Source: Paenibacillus macquariensis (GTDB lineage Bacteria; Bacillota; Bacilli; Paenibacillales; Paenibacillaceae). From it: a DNA stretch of 64,000 nucleotides. Where the stretch lies: positions 1 through 64,000 of the forward strand of contig NZ_FTNK01000001.1 of assembly GCF_900156375.1 (NCBI RefSeq), in the 5' to 3' direction. The translations under genes were made by a program, and so were the position numbers. The notes under the pieces are model-generated. The model was given only the letters and a program-made list of their open reading frames with translations. It was not told where the DNA came from and made no database searches. This document shows positions 42,638-50,993 of the stretch, in pieces (the stretch's first letter is position 1; each line of letters opens with the position of its first letter).

Positions 42638-43786
42638 TTAACGACGAGGTCGAACCTGTTCCGATTTCTTGTTCAACTTCTTATTCCCGAGCGCAAGCTT
42701 CAGTCCACCGCCGATAAAGAGTATCGACACGATGAATGTTTGGATATACGTACGGAATCGATAGTCAATACGGAATTCAGGGAACCTTGCATCCAATAAA
42801 GGAATAATGAATTGTGTCCCTAGATAATACATCCCAAGTAATAATAATGCTATACCTAGCAACCCACGGTGATTGTCAATTCCTTCAACAAGCGGTCGAT
42901 CAATAAGCGGCTCTTTGCCATATCGAGATGCCTGCTGGAGTCCATCAAAGAAACTATAGAACCAAATCACAGGGATAAGAAACATGAATATTGAAAGTCT
43001 AAGAATATCTAGAATATAGATGGAACCCAAGAACAATACCATCAGTTGTAGCCCTCTCTTTTGCAAGCCTAGGTACATATGTCCCGCACCAGGAAAAGCA
43101 GACAATAATGTCACTAATGTTTTACTACGTTTACCATCTTCTCGTCCTTCTTCAAATTCCTCAAATAATGTTCGATCGACTAACGGCTCCCCTGCCTGCT
43201 TCCGATTCATTTGTTGTACCGTATCAAACATACAATATAACCAAATAACCGGGAGTACACCTAGGAACAACAGGAATATCGAGGAACTTGTAATCCCCGA
43301 AACAAACATCATGATCGTTAACAACCCGAAGAATGCGATTAGAAAAGATAATCCACGTTGCATCAAGCCTAATTGGAAATGTCCTAATCCGGGGATAAAT
43401 GATAGTAGAATCGTGTAAAAACGCTCACTATGCTCACTTTTTGAAACGAATGGTTCACTTATTAAGTGTCCTTGTTCATACACTGCATGACCTAGTTCAT
43501 TTCTCATTTGCAATGCAATCTGGGGTGAAGATGGCCTTCTTAGTAAGAAGATTATTAAATCTAGCATACTAACACACCAGAAGAAAAGTCCCCCTACGGC
43601 TCCAACACCTATAAATTCATCCTGATTACTAACAATAGCCAACAAAGAACTCACACCAATACTTCCAAAGAACATTAAAGGATATAGAAATCCTCTAGAT
43701 TTTCTTCCCAAGAAAAAATGTCCTAACCCGGGGAACACATTTAATGCGAAAGCCAAAAGTCCATTTCGTTCATTATGCACATCCAT
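42638..43786 (-). CDS. multi-spanning membrane protein with three PGxGHxxLG repeats
   Basis: Membrane protein of about 382 residues, family not recognised. It holds three copies of a module of roughly 110 residues. Each begins with NVFPGLGHFFLGRKSRGF, SFIPGLGHFQLGLMQRGL or SAFPGAGHMYLGLQKRGL, continues with two or three hydrophobic helices, and ends with an amphipathic cytoplasmic piece. The PGxGHxYLGxxxRG core recalls the TM2-domain signature. A final pair of helices closes the protein. ATG 43786 fits the GAGAGG site better than TTG 43798. It follows the sigma factor and putative anti-sigma genes, so it could be part of the sensing complex, as seen with membrane proteins of sigY-like operons. 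That role is inference. Confidence 0.8.
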   Translation of the reverse strand: MDVHNERNGLLAFALNVFPGLGHFFLGRKSRGFLYPLMFFGSIGVSSLLAIVSNQDEFIGVGAVGGLFFWCVSMLDLIIFLLRRPSSPQIALQMRNELGHAVYEQGHLISEPFVSKSEHSERFYTILLSFIPGLGHFQLGLMQRGLSFLIAFFGLLTIMMFVSGITSSSIFLLFLGVLPVIWLYCMFDTVQQMNRKQAGEPLVDRTLFEEFEEGREDGKRSKTLVTLLSAFPGAGHMYLGLQKRGLQLMVLFLGSIYILDILRLSIFMFLIPVIWFYSFFDGLQQASRYGKEPLIDRPLVEGIDNHRGLLGIALLLLGMYYLGTQFIIPLLDARFPEFRIDYRFRTYIQTFIVSILFIGGGLKLALGNKKLNKKSEQVRPRR

Positions 43787-43805
43787 CCATCCTCTCAAGT
43801 CTCAT

Positions 43806-44264
43806 TTATCGTTTCAATTGATCAAGCCACGTCACTGTAATATCCATCATCTGTTCGCTATATGGCGTCGTCTGTTTCTGTTCTTTAGCTATAACAGTTA
43901 AATCCCCAGTTACTAATTTATCAAAAAGCCCTGTAGACAAGAATAACAAGGTCACACATGCAGCAACTGCATAATGGAATATAGGATGTTCGAACCACCG
44001 TCGTCGCTGTTGTTCAATACGACTCTCTTCCTTCTCGTAAAGATGAAACGGTATGCTATTCATGACGTCATCCGTAAATTGTATCGAATCCATCATATCC
44101 GGCATGCTTAGTTCCACGGAAGATAGAAGTTGGATATGTAAATCCATCGCTTCCGTATCTTCAAGTAGTAGCGTTTCCCAAGACTTCTCTTGTTCCATCG
44201 TACAGCCACCATTGATATATAGTTGTGCTAGTATTCGCTTATCTTCCACGCTTAAATGTTTCAT
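43806..44264 (-). CDS. putative anti-sigma factor, single membrane helix
   Basis: Protein of 152 residues encoded directly after an ECF sigma factor. It has an acidic/helical cytoplasmic N-terminus (MKHLSVEDKRILAQLYINGG), a membrane helix near residues 95-115 (FHYAVAACVTLLFLSTGLF) and a short extracytoplasmic tail. This layout is that of an anti-sigma factor, although no zinc-binding HxxxCxxC motif is present. Its ATG overlaps the sigma stop in ATGA; the longer frame to 44300 would start before the GGAGG site. Function is inferred from position and topology. Confidence 0.7.
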   Translation of the reverse strand: MKHLSVEDKRILAQLYINGGCTMEQEKSWETLLLEDTEAMDLHIQLLSSVELSMPDMMDSIQFTDDVMNSIPFHLYEKEESRIEQQRRRWFEHPIFHYAVAACVTLLFLSTGLFDKLVTGDLTVIAKEQKQTTPYSEQMMDITVTWLDQLKR

Positions 44265-44809
44265 TTCCAAGCTTCCTCCTTCCATTTCTTCCGAATCCAC
44301 TCTCTTGCCCGATACAATTTAGATTCTACCGTTTTCGGTTTAACCTCAAGCTCTTGCGCAATTTGTTCGTAATTCTTCTCATCTAAATAAAAAGCCGTAA
44401 GCACAACCCTATGATTATCTGGAATCGTTTGTAACTTCCTTTTAAAGAGTTCATTTTTTTCTTTACGAATCGTACGGTTTAACAGATCTTCTTCATCTGA
44501 GGCAATCAATTCCATATCGAACACAGGATATTGCTTATCTTCGCCTCGCCGTGTTTTCTTTCGCTTCAGATCAATAGCCTTATTCATTGCAATACGCGTA
44601 ATCCACGATTTAAACCCTTGGGATCGATATTGAGAAAGAGACTTATAGATCTGGATAAAGGTCTCTTGGGCAACATCTTCTGCATCCTTAACATCGCGCA
44701 ATACGGAGTATGTCGTATGGAATATATGTTTACTATATTGATCTACAATGAACCGAAATGCTGTCTCGTCCCCTTGAAGAATATCTTCTATGATTTTATC
44801 CTCGTCAAT
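44261..44809 (-). CDS. ECF-type RNA polymerase sigma factor with apparent ATT start
   Basis: Sigma-70 family regulator of 182 residues. Region 2: DETAFRFIVDQYSKHIF, then LRDVKDAEDVAQETFIQIY and FKSWITRIAMNKAIDLKRKK. Region 4: DNHRVVLTAFYLDEKNYEQI, then AQELEVKPKTVESKLYRARE. The first ATG/GTG/TTG in frame (TTG 44701) would remove half of region 2. The coding frame continues upstream to a TAG, and the only position with a proper ribosome site is ATT 44809, four bases after AGAGGAG. I therefore annotate an ATT start. A frameshift or base error is the alternative. It heads the operon sigma / anti-sigma / membrane protein / epimerase. Confidence 0.82.
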   Translation of the reverse strand: MDEDKIIEDILQGDETAFRFIVDQYSKHIFHTTYSVLRDVKDAEDVAQETFIQIYKSLSQYRSQGFKSWITRIAMNKAIDLKRKKTRRGEDKQYPVFDMELIASDEEDLLNRTIRKEKNELFKRKLQTIPDNHRVVLTAFYLDEKNYEQIAQELEVKPKTVESKLYRAREWIRKKWKEEAWK

Positions 44810-44923
44810 AGTTCTCCTCTCCTTCCCCTAGTCTTAGACGTTAATTTTATCATGTCCCCTGCAATTCTCATGAAAATATTATTTCCAAGCTGCATTTGAC
44901 CGAGTACGAGCTTGTGTTACAAC

Positions 44924-44958
44924 ATAAAAAGACTGAACAAGGGTTCCCTTGATCAGTC
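44924..44958 (-). terminator. intrinsic terminator after the EamA transporter
   Basis: Minus-strand stem GACTGATCAAGGG / CCCTTGTTCAGTC with a 2-base loop and T-run. It lies about 80 bases past the transporter stop and isolates it from the sigma-factor operon. Confidence 0.88.
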
Positions 44959-45040
44959 TCTCAGTAATGCAGATTTATAACTTACACATCTATGAATGAA
45001 TTTTCGATTGGATAGCTAAGGCCATTACTGAGAAAGAACA

Positions 45041-45961
45041 TCATCCTCGTCTATTGTAAGGCAGTAACTTTTCCCCTGATCGTTGCGTGACTGACATCCT
45101 CTTTAATATTTCTGGAGACATGATTCCTAGTACAATCAAGAACATCCCGCTCCATTGCAGAGGTGTAACCAATTCTCCCAAGAATATGACAGAGACCACC
45201 ATGGCTGAAGGTAATTCTGCTGCACATAGGATCGTACCTAGACCTGCTCCTATTTTAGGCATACTAATGGCAAATAAAAAGAACGGAACTACGACACCCA
45301 ACACCCCAAGTAGCAAACCATATCTCCATAGACTTGTCTCTGTTAGTTGAGTAACAAGGTGTACCGGATTTGTTGTTAGGGATATCGTTAAGAACGCTCC
45401 AGTACTAATAAAGAACAACCGTTTTGGAGCAGCTTCCTGCGTCGCAACTTTTGAAGAAAGTACCATGTAAAGTGCAAAGAATAAGGCAGCAAGTAGTCCA
45501 AACAACACGCCTTTCATACTCAATGAAGATAAAGATTGATTAAAAATAGCTCCCGCCATCAATGTACCGATTACTAACAATAAGATAGCTACTAATTTAC
45601 TCTTACTTGGCCATGTTCTAGTCATAATACTTTCAATAACAACACCTATCCAAGTGAATTGGAACAGGAATACAACCGCTATTGAAGCAGGCAATTCAGA
45701 TACAGAGACCGCGTAGGTTATACCTACTAAAGCAGTCATCAAACCCGTAAACAACAACTGTCCAGCGTTCTTCAATGAAATCTTATAATTAAATGAGAAA
45801 AGGTATATAGCAGCGATAATGACCCAACCAACGAGATATTGGCTACCGATTAATTCTCCTGAAGTATAACCATCCTTAAATCCAAGCTTAACCATCGTCG
45901 ACAGTGTACCATACGATATCGCACCCAATATCGCAAAAATTGAATATTTCAATACATTCAA
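45041..45961 (-). CDS. EamA-family (DMT superfamily) transporter
   Basis: Ten-helix permease of the drug/metabolite transporter superfamily, 306 residues, with two EamA repeats (first about 7-135, second about 150-285). Typical features are AILGAISYGTLSTMVKLGF at the N-terminus and LCAAELPSAMVVSVIFLGEL in the second half. Members export amino acids, metabolites or drugs, and no substrate can be assigned. TTG 45961, eight bases after AAGGAG, is favoured over GTG 45970, which touches the ribosome site. A terminator-like hairpin sits 20 bases before the start. Confidence 0.88.
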   Translation of the reverse strand: MNVLKYSIFAILGAISYGTLSTMVKLGFKDGYTSGELIGSQYLVGWVIIAAIYLFSFNYKISLKNAGQLLFTGLMTALVGITYAVSVSELPASIAVVFLFQFTWIGVVIESIMTRTWPSKSKLVAILLLVIGTLMAGAIFNQSLSSLSMKGVLFGLLAALFFALYMVLSSKVATQEAAPKRLFFISTGAFLTISLTTNPVHLVTQLTETSLWRYGLLLGVLGVVVPFFLFAISMPKIGAGLGTILCAAELPSAMVVSVIFLGELVTPLQWSGMFLIVLGIMSPEILKRMSVTQRSGEKLLPYNRRG

Positions 45962-45980
45962 GCTTAACACTCCTTCTATT

Positions 45981-46020
45981 AAAAAATAAAAATCGCCACC
46001 TGTCCTAAGGACAGATGACG
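45981..46020 (-). terminator. intrinsic terminator upstream of the EamA gene
   Basis: Minus-strand hairpin CGTCATCTGTCC / GGACAGGTGGCG (with G-U pairs) followed by ATTTTTATTTTTT. It probably ends the MFS-DUF523 transcript. Because it ends only 20 bases before the EamA start, any promoter of that gene must lie upstream of the hairpin, so it could also work as an attenuator. Confidence 0.8.
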
Positions 46021-46144
46021 ACCGAAAAAAAGGTTTCCCTTTTAAAAATTTCGTCTCTCAAAAAAAATGAGTTTGTGATATTTAAAAATAATTCTTGTAA
46101 AGCATAATAGAAATAAAGCTTACTGTCAATGGAATACGTATCCT

Positions 46145-46609
46145 TTATAGATCATGCAGAAAATCTGATAAGTTCTCTTCCGAAATTACTCTTAGACCAT
46201 TTCTTATAAGTAAAGCGGTCGTTACGCCATTGCCAACGATTCTCTTGCCTTCAAATGTACCATTATAAATCATTGAGCTTCCACAAGATGGACTGTATTC
46301 CTTTAGAATGATGATTTCCGCATGAACCGCTTGCGCTTGTTTAAGCGTATCGTAAGCTCCTTTAATGTACTGGTCCGTGACATCTTGTCCTGATTTATCA
46401 ACAACTCTTGCTTGTCCATTAAGGACATCCTCTCCATCTCCTCCGACGATCTCAGCAGGCTCTCTCGGTGTTGAGAAACCTCCAAGGAGTTCAGGACAAA
46501 CCATCTTTGCTTTATTGTCTTCTATCAATTTCTGAATTCTGAGATCTATTCGATGTGTTCCGTTATATCTTACTGGTAACCCCGCTAAACATGAACTCAC
46601 TAGGATCAA
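46145..46609 (-). CDS. DUF523-family protein (YbbK-like)
   Basis: Small soluble protein of 154 residues with the family's conserved pattern: an N-terminal VSSCLAGLPVRYNG, CPELLGGFSTPREPAEI, and LKEYSPSCGSSMIYNGTF. The three conserved cysteines (SSC, CPE and SPSCG) suggest a metal or redox site, but no reaction is established for DUF523. Start is uncertain: TTG 46609 is well spaced from TGAGGTGG, while GTG 46618 overlaps it. It follows the MFS gene by about 50 bases and should share the T-box-controlled message. Confidence 0.85.
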   Translation of the reverse strand: MILVSSCLAGLPVRYNGTHRIDLRIQKLIEDNKAKMVCPELLGGFSTPREPAEIVGGDGEDVLNGQARVVDKSGQDVTDQYIKGAYDTLKQAQAVHAEIIILKEYSPSCGSSMIYNGTFEGKRIVGNGVTTALLIRNGLRVISEENLSDFLHDL

Positions 46610-46657
46610 AATTACCACCTCAATCTATTCGTATTAACCGTTTGTGTGATGATTTCA

Positions 46658-47902
46658 TCATACCTTGTTCAAGCTTGCTCTGCATCTACTTTGCGGAATT
46701 AATACGCACACACTTAACATAATCCCTAATAAAAACATAACAATAACTCCGGTAATAACGGCTATTTGGATTGAAAGGAATTCTGCGGCCACTCCGAGAA
46801 ACACGGTTGTGATTATAATAAGTATGGCTGATATAAAATCATTCAGACTTCCTATTCTACCCATTATATATACCGGGACATTACTTTGATAGAATGTAGT
46901 GAATCCTGTATTTACAAATGCTAGCCAAAACGCGAGGGTGAAAAATCCAACAGCAGCGTATAGAAATGAATGTGAGAACGCATAAATCATATAGCCACAG
47001 CAGACACCTATTGAACCCATCCCAATCATCAACGTCATGGCCAGTTTTTTTACAATAACAGTGTTCACGATAGCCCCTACAATAATACCTGCACCCGCAA
47101 TGCTAACAAGAACACCATACTCACTTTCAGACATTTCTATTACTAGCGTTGCAAAGGAAGCCTCCAATGAGTCCACTACCGATGCCATGACCCACATTGT
47201 ACTTCCAAATAGAAAAATGATAGCCCTAACATAACCGTTGTGTCGATAAAACTGTATGACCATATCCCAGTCCTTTTTCAATAACGCCAAAGATATCCTT
47301 TGTTGTGTTTCTGATTTCCCGTGCGTTGTTTGACTCTCCAAGTTCGGCATGAGTAACGTAATAACTCCTGAAATAAATAAAGCTATCGCATTCAGATAGA
47401 TTGCAAGCACGGCTGAACTTACAACGAATAGAGCTCCCGCGATAGCTGGGCCCAGTAGAAATGCGCCAGAGTTGATTAAGGTATTCAGTGAATTAAACCT
47501 CGGTCTTTGTTCCTCTGGGATCAGTTGTGTTATGTAAGTCATTGATGTTGGTCCAAATATCGAACCTGCCATACTAATGAGAATAACAAGGGTATACATG
47601 TACCAGATGGAAGAACTCAACGGTAACAAGGTTATGATGACTGCGCGAAAGATATCTAGGAATACCATTACATTCCTCTTGTTCAATCGATCAATTAGAC
47701 TTCCGGACCAGAGATTCGTGAATATTGTCGCTAACGGCTTCATAATATAAAGCCCCGAGACAGCAAGTGGTGACTTCGTAATATCGAGCACAATTAAGTT
47801 AAGTGCAATAAAGTAAATCCACGAACCTAAATTTGAAACTCCTATTCCAAATAATAACATCGAAGAATACTTCCAATAATCTGAAATTGGTTTCACTTTC
47901 AT
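46658..47902 (-). CDS. MFS transporter behind a T-box leader
   Basis: Twelve-helix major facilitator of 414 residues (MFS_3/EntS-like exporter group). Signature parts are SPLAVSGLYIMKPLATIFTN, SGSLIDRLNKRNVMVFLDIF (the motif-A loop) and RFNSLNTLINSGAFLLGPAI. ATG 47902 is preceded by GGAAAGGAG; the frame to TTG 47920 includes that site. A T-box riboswitch lies upstream, so expression should rise when a particular tRNA is uncharged. That hints at an amino-acid or precursor transporter, unusual for this MFS branch, which mostly exports drugs or siderophores. Confidence 0.88.
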   Translation of the reverse strand: MKVKPISDYWKYSSMLLFGIGVSNLGSWIYFIALNLIVLDITKSPLAVSGLYIMKPLATIFTNLWSGSLIDRLNKRNVMVFLDIFRAVIITLLPLSSSIWYMYTLVILISMAGSIFGPTSMTYITQLIPEEQRPRFNSLNTLINSGAFLLGPAIAGALFVVSSAVLAIYLNAIALFISGVITLLMPNLESQTTHGKSETQQRISLALLKKDWDMVIQFYRHNGYVRAIIFLFGSTMWVMASVVDSLEASFATLVIEMSESEYGVLVSIAGAGIIVGAIVNTVIVKKLAMTLMIGMGSIGVCCGYMIYAFSHSFLYAAVGFFTLAFWLAFVNTGFTTFYQSNVPVYIMGRIGSLNDFISAILIIITTVFLGVAAEFLSIQIAVITGVIVMFLLGIMLSVCVLIPQSRCRASLNKV

Positions 47903-47906
47903 TGTG

Positions 47907-47951
47907 TTACTCCTTTCCAACAGCTCTTATATGAAATATGATGATGTTCAT
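47907..47951 (-). CDS. possible 14-residue leader ORF before the MFS gene
   Basis: Short frame MNIIIFHIRAVGKE with AGAGGTGATGG before its ATG, ending 4 bases upstream of the MFS start and covering the MFS ribosome site. If translated it could couple to or modulate MFS translation. It is short enough to be chance. Confidence 0.25.
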   Translation of the reverse strand: MNIIIFHIRAVGKE

Positions 47952-48007
47952 CCATCACCTCTAGATTGCTACAAACCAAATTCGTCATCTATATACGTGT
48001 AGACGAC

Positions 48008-48270
48008 AAAAAATCTCACCCCCAAGACGTTAGTCTTGAGGACGAGATATGAAATTCGTGGTACCACCCCAGATTTGCTATTATGTTGCCATAATAACCT
48101 CTTCAAGTACGACATGATTGAGAATCATGTGTATACTCTAGCTCTATAACAGGAGCTCCTGTCATGCTATCCTCATAAATCAGGTTCCAACATGATACTC
48201 ATAGACTTGTTTCAATAAATCATTCATTACTCCTTTTCACCCTTCGGAGCTCTCTGCTAATGAATTGCAT
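48008..48270 (-). ncRNA. T-box leader upstream of the MFS/DUF523 genes (candidate Trp specifier)
   Basis: tRNA-sensing riboswitch on the minus strand. The core GGGGTGGTACCACG is near 48054-48070. The terminator stem ATCTCGTCCTCAAGAC / GTCTTGGGGGTGAGAT with a T6 tail is at 48048-48008. Stem I begins at CAGAGAGC (about 48250), and its base TCATTAGCAG can pair with CTGATTTATGA. Between them the candidate specifier UGG (48189-48187) is followed by AACCUGA, the same downstream context as CCU-ACCCCUGA in the proB leader, so tryptophan is my best reading. A CCU reading (proline) is the main alternative. Confidence 0.85.
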
Positions 48271-48364
48271 TTATTTACTCTTCTAATCATCGTATTTACA
48301 ATATTTTAACTATAATATCACTTCATGGCGTGAGATGATATACTTTTGGAAGAGTAACTCTTCT

Positions 48365-49789
48365 TCACTTTATACGAATCTTGTATCGCTCACGGATATA
48401 TGCAGGATAGTTGAATATTGTGAAAGTAAGTGGTTGTTTATATGTTTTATTATCCATATATTGAAGATTGTGTTGCTCTATCGGCCCAGAGTCACTAAAT
48501 CTACTTGTAGTACTTTCCTTAAGATTCTCCCGTTGGTGCTTGTTACCATCCGCGTCAGTAAACTCCCCTTCAAACAAAGAGTAACCCATATAATCTGCTG
48601 GATCGAGGCCCTTGAGGGAAAAATCCAATTGCAGATATTTATCGATAATTTCTATCCCTTGAAGGTCCAGTTTCTCGTCTGGTGTCTTAAGTAACTGCCC
48701 TTTCTCTGTGTCAATGATTACGGACATTTGATCTTTGTTGAGTGCACGAAACCAGCTTCCTTCAATGGTCAAAGTCTTAGGTACTTTGAAATACGGACTC
48801 TCAAAATTAAGAATTTGTCTATCCTTTAGAGAACCCATACTCCCAGATATACTTTTCCAAGCCGTCCCTTGATCGTCAATCAACTGTATATCCCCAGGCC
48901 CAAATATCTGTTTTGAATTTTCCTTATCATAGTCCACATACAAAGAAATGCGTAAAGGAGAGACGACAGCTTTATCAAAGGTGATACTCTGGCCTTCAAT
49001 CTGGATAGTTTCGCCAATGATATACTCTTTTTGAAGCCCTTCAAATTTTTCTCGATCAATCGGTATGGTGACGTTAAACTCCGTACCACGATCATTATCT
49101 TTTGTGATTAAATTCTCTCCATCGCCTGCGAACATGTCTCTTTTCACATTGTCCAAATTCGATAATGGTGATTTCTTAAAAACGACTTTAAGTAGCACTG
49201 CACTAGGTAGTGACTTCCCTTGTGTGATTTCAACAACTATTGTCCCACGCTGAATTCCAAATTCTCGAATGTCTTCCTGTTTCCGTTCATCTGAATTATT
49301 GTAACTGAGTGAGGCCAATATTTTCTTACCTGAGGTATCCGTTAGAGATACATCATCTAATTCGACAGAACTATCCTTGTCCGGCAATTGAATATCGTAG
49401 AACACAACCATTCGGGAGTCATCTGCGATGATGCCTTGAACCGTGAACTTCATGCCATTATGCTCGTCGGAGACGCCAACAGGCTGGATGAAGTCGTTAT
49501 CTAAAGCGAGTTGAATACCTTTATCCGATGTATTGTTGTTGATCAAATCAACGAACTTATTCAGACCAGGAATTTCCCTGACCATCGCGGCGAACACCGG
49601 TGATACTTTAATCGTGAACATGCAAGTGAAGAGTAGTACTGTCGTAAGGATCACGCCTGTAAATCGTCTTCGTCGTTGTTTGCTGCGACGTGTTGTCTCC
49701 ATTTGCCCTCTCCGAATGCCATCCGTAATGGCAGCCTCAATCCGATCATCTAATCCACATGCTATTTCATATTCAGTTGGGTTGGACAT
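48365..49789 (-). CDS. DUF4179-domain membrane protein, probable anti-sigma factor
   Basis: Protein of 474 residues: cytoplasmic N-terminus of about 40 residues with a basic end (RRSKQRRRRF), one membrane helix (about 42-66), then a DUF4179-like extracellular domain (VFAAMVREIPGLNKFVDLIN, IQPVGVSDEHNGMKFTVQGI) and a further beta-rich region to the end. This is the usual partner of SigV/SigX-like ECF factors in Bacilli, where the N-terminus holds the sigma factor at the membrane. It overlaps the sigma gene by 17 bases, with GAAGGAGGGGG before the ATG. Signal sensed unknown. Confidence 0.85.
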   Translation of the reverse strand: MSNPTEYEIACGLDDRIEAAITDGIRRGQMETTRRSKQRRRRFTGVILTTVLLFTCMFTIKVSPVFAAMVREIPGLNKFVDLINNNTSDKGIQLALDNDFIQPVGVSDEHNGMKFTVQGIIADDSRMVVFYDIQLPDKDSSVELDDVSLTDTSGKKILASLSYNNSDERKQEDIREFGIQRGTIVVEITQGKSLPSAVLLKVVFKKSPLSNLDNVKRDMFAGDGENLITKDNDRGTEFNVTIPIDREKFEGLQKEYIIGETIQIEGQSITFDKAVVSPLRISLYVDYDKENSKQIFGPGDIQLIDDQGTAWKSISGSMGSLKDRQILNFESPYFKVPKTLTIEGSWFRALNKDQMSVIIDTEKGQLLKTPDEKLDLQGIEIIDKYLQLDFSLKGLDPADYMGYSLFEGEFTDADGNKHQRENLKESTTSRFSDSGPIEQHNLQYMDNKTYKQPLTFTIFNYPAYIRERYKIRIK

Positions 49790-50306
49790 ATTCGTATTCC
49801 CCCTCCTTCGACAAATACATTCGAAGTTCTTTTAACCCTTTGTTCAGCCAAGTCTTCACTGTACCTTCCGGTTTCTCTAACAGATTAGCAATCTCACTAA
49901 GTGTCATATCCTCATAGTATTTAAGGATGATGATATGACGAAGCTTAGGAGCGAGCAGATTGATTGCCATTTCCATACTCATTTTGAAATCTAATTCAAG
50001 ATCCGCAGCAAGCGGTTCAGTCACATGAAATAATGGCATCATTTTACGTTTTCTTTTTTGTTCGTCAATGCAGCATCGGATCAGAATACGTATTAACCAA
50101 GTCTGAAAATATATAGGTTCCTTTAACTTTGCAAGCTTAGTGTAGGCCCTGCATGTCGTTTCTTGGATAGCCTCCAATGCATCATTCTCGTCCTTTAAGT
50201 AAGCAACGGCAATTGAGTAAAGTTTCTTCTTATTGATGCTAACTAATTGATGAAATGCCTCATGGTCACCGCATTGTGCGGCCATCACCAGTTCTTCCGT
50301 AGACAA
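49773..50306 (-). CDS. ECF-type RNA polymerase sigma factor
   Basis: Sigma-70 family factor of about 177 residues: region 2 (MAAQCGDHEAFHQLVSINKK, LKDENDALEAIQETTCRAYT, TWLIRILIRCCIDEQKRKRK) and region 4 (LRHIIILKYYEDMTLSEIAN, LLEKPEGTVKTWLNKGLKEL). Start is uncertain: TTG 50306 follows a G-rich site GGGGTGGGGGA, whereas TTG 50351 would add 15 unusual residues. It is transcribed ahead of its DUF4179 partner, a typical autoregulated ECF pair. Confidence 0.9.
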   Translation of the reverse strand: MSTEELVMAAQCGDHEAFHQLVSINKKKLYSIAVAYLKDENDALEAIQETTCRAYTKLAKLKEPIYFQTWLIRILIRCCIDEQKRKRKMMPLFHVTEPLAADLELDFKMSMEMAINLLAPKLRHIIILKYYEDMTLSEIANLLEKPEGTVKTWLNKGLKELRMYLSKEGEYEYVQPN

Positions 50307-50377
50307 TCCCCCACCCCGTTCCTTTCCATGATTAGACTCCCGAAAAGGCAAAAGGGTTTTAGTAAAATAAAATATTT

Positions 50378-50857
50378 TTATTTATTCAACAAATTTTTAA
50401 CCATCTTAAAATTTTCTAATGACACGCCCTTGCGTTCAACAACCTGCGATTCCGTTAATTGATACCCGTGATGTTCAAAAAATGGTCGTGCCGTGATACT
50501 TGCTTCTGTATCCATTGCAATAAGACCTCGTTGTCTCGCTTCGGATTCTAAATTATCCACCAAAGATGAAGCTATTCCTTGTCTCTGGAAATCTCTATGT
50601 ATATACAATCTATCCAAATGGCCCTCTTGAGTCATATCAGCGAACCCTACAATATTACCGTTGATCTCAGCTATATAAGTGACATTGAGATTGAAAGAAT
50701 CTTTCCAAGTTATCCGTTTAAGCACTTCTTCTTCTCTGGGTGCCCAGACATCAAGTTGCTTTTGTGTATAGTGTTGTTTATTGACCGAATGCACTGTTTC
50801 ATAGAACAAAGAGACAATCTGCCTTACATCCAAATCATGAAACTTTCTTATTTTCAT
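50378..50857 (-). CDS. GNAT-family N-acetyltransferase
   Basis: Acetyltransferase of 159 residues. Acetyl-CoA binding motif A is RLYIHRDFQRQGIASSLVDN, followed by TEASITARPFFEHHGYQLTE. The N-terminal IRKFHDLDVRQIVSLFYETV is typical of the YjgM/PhnO-like group of unknown specificity. It has a strong AAGGAGG site and sits divergently from the MerR gene, upstream of the ECF sigma gene but probably independent of it. Confidence 0.87.
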   Translation of the reverse strand: MKIRKFHDLDVRQIVSLFYETVHSVNKQHYTQKQLDVWAPREEEVLKRITWKDSFNLNVTYIAEINGNIVGFADMTQEGHLDRLYIHRDFQRQGIASSLVDNLESEARQRGLIAMDTEASITARPFFEHHGYQLTESQVVERKGVSLENFKMVKNLLNK

Positions 50858-50993
50858 TATTTCGCATCCTCCTTATAAAATCTTCACTCTACAAGTGTAG
50901 CACTTTATTACCTAACTTTTATTTACATATTTATACAATGTATACTATGATATTCGTGATCTTATCTGATGGATTATGAAAGTAGGTTTGCTA

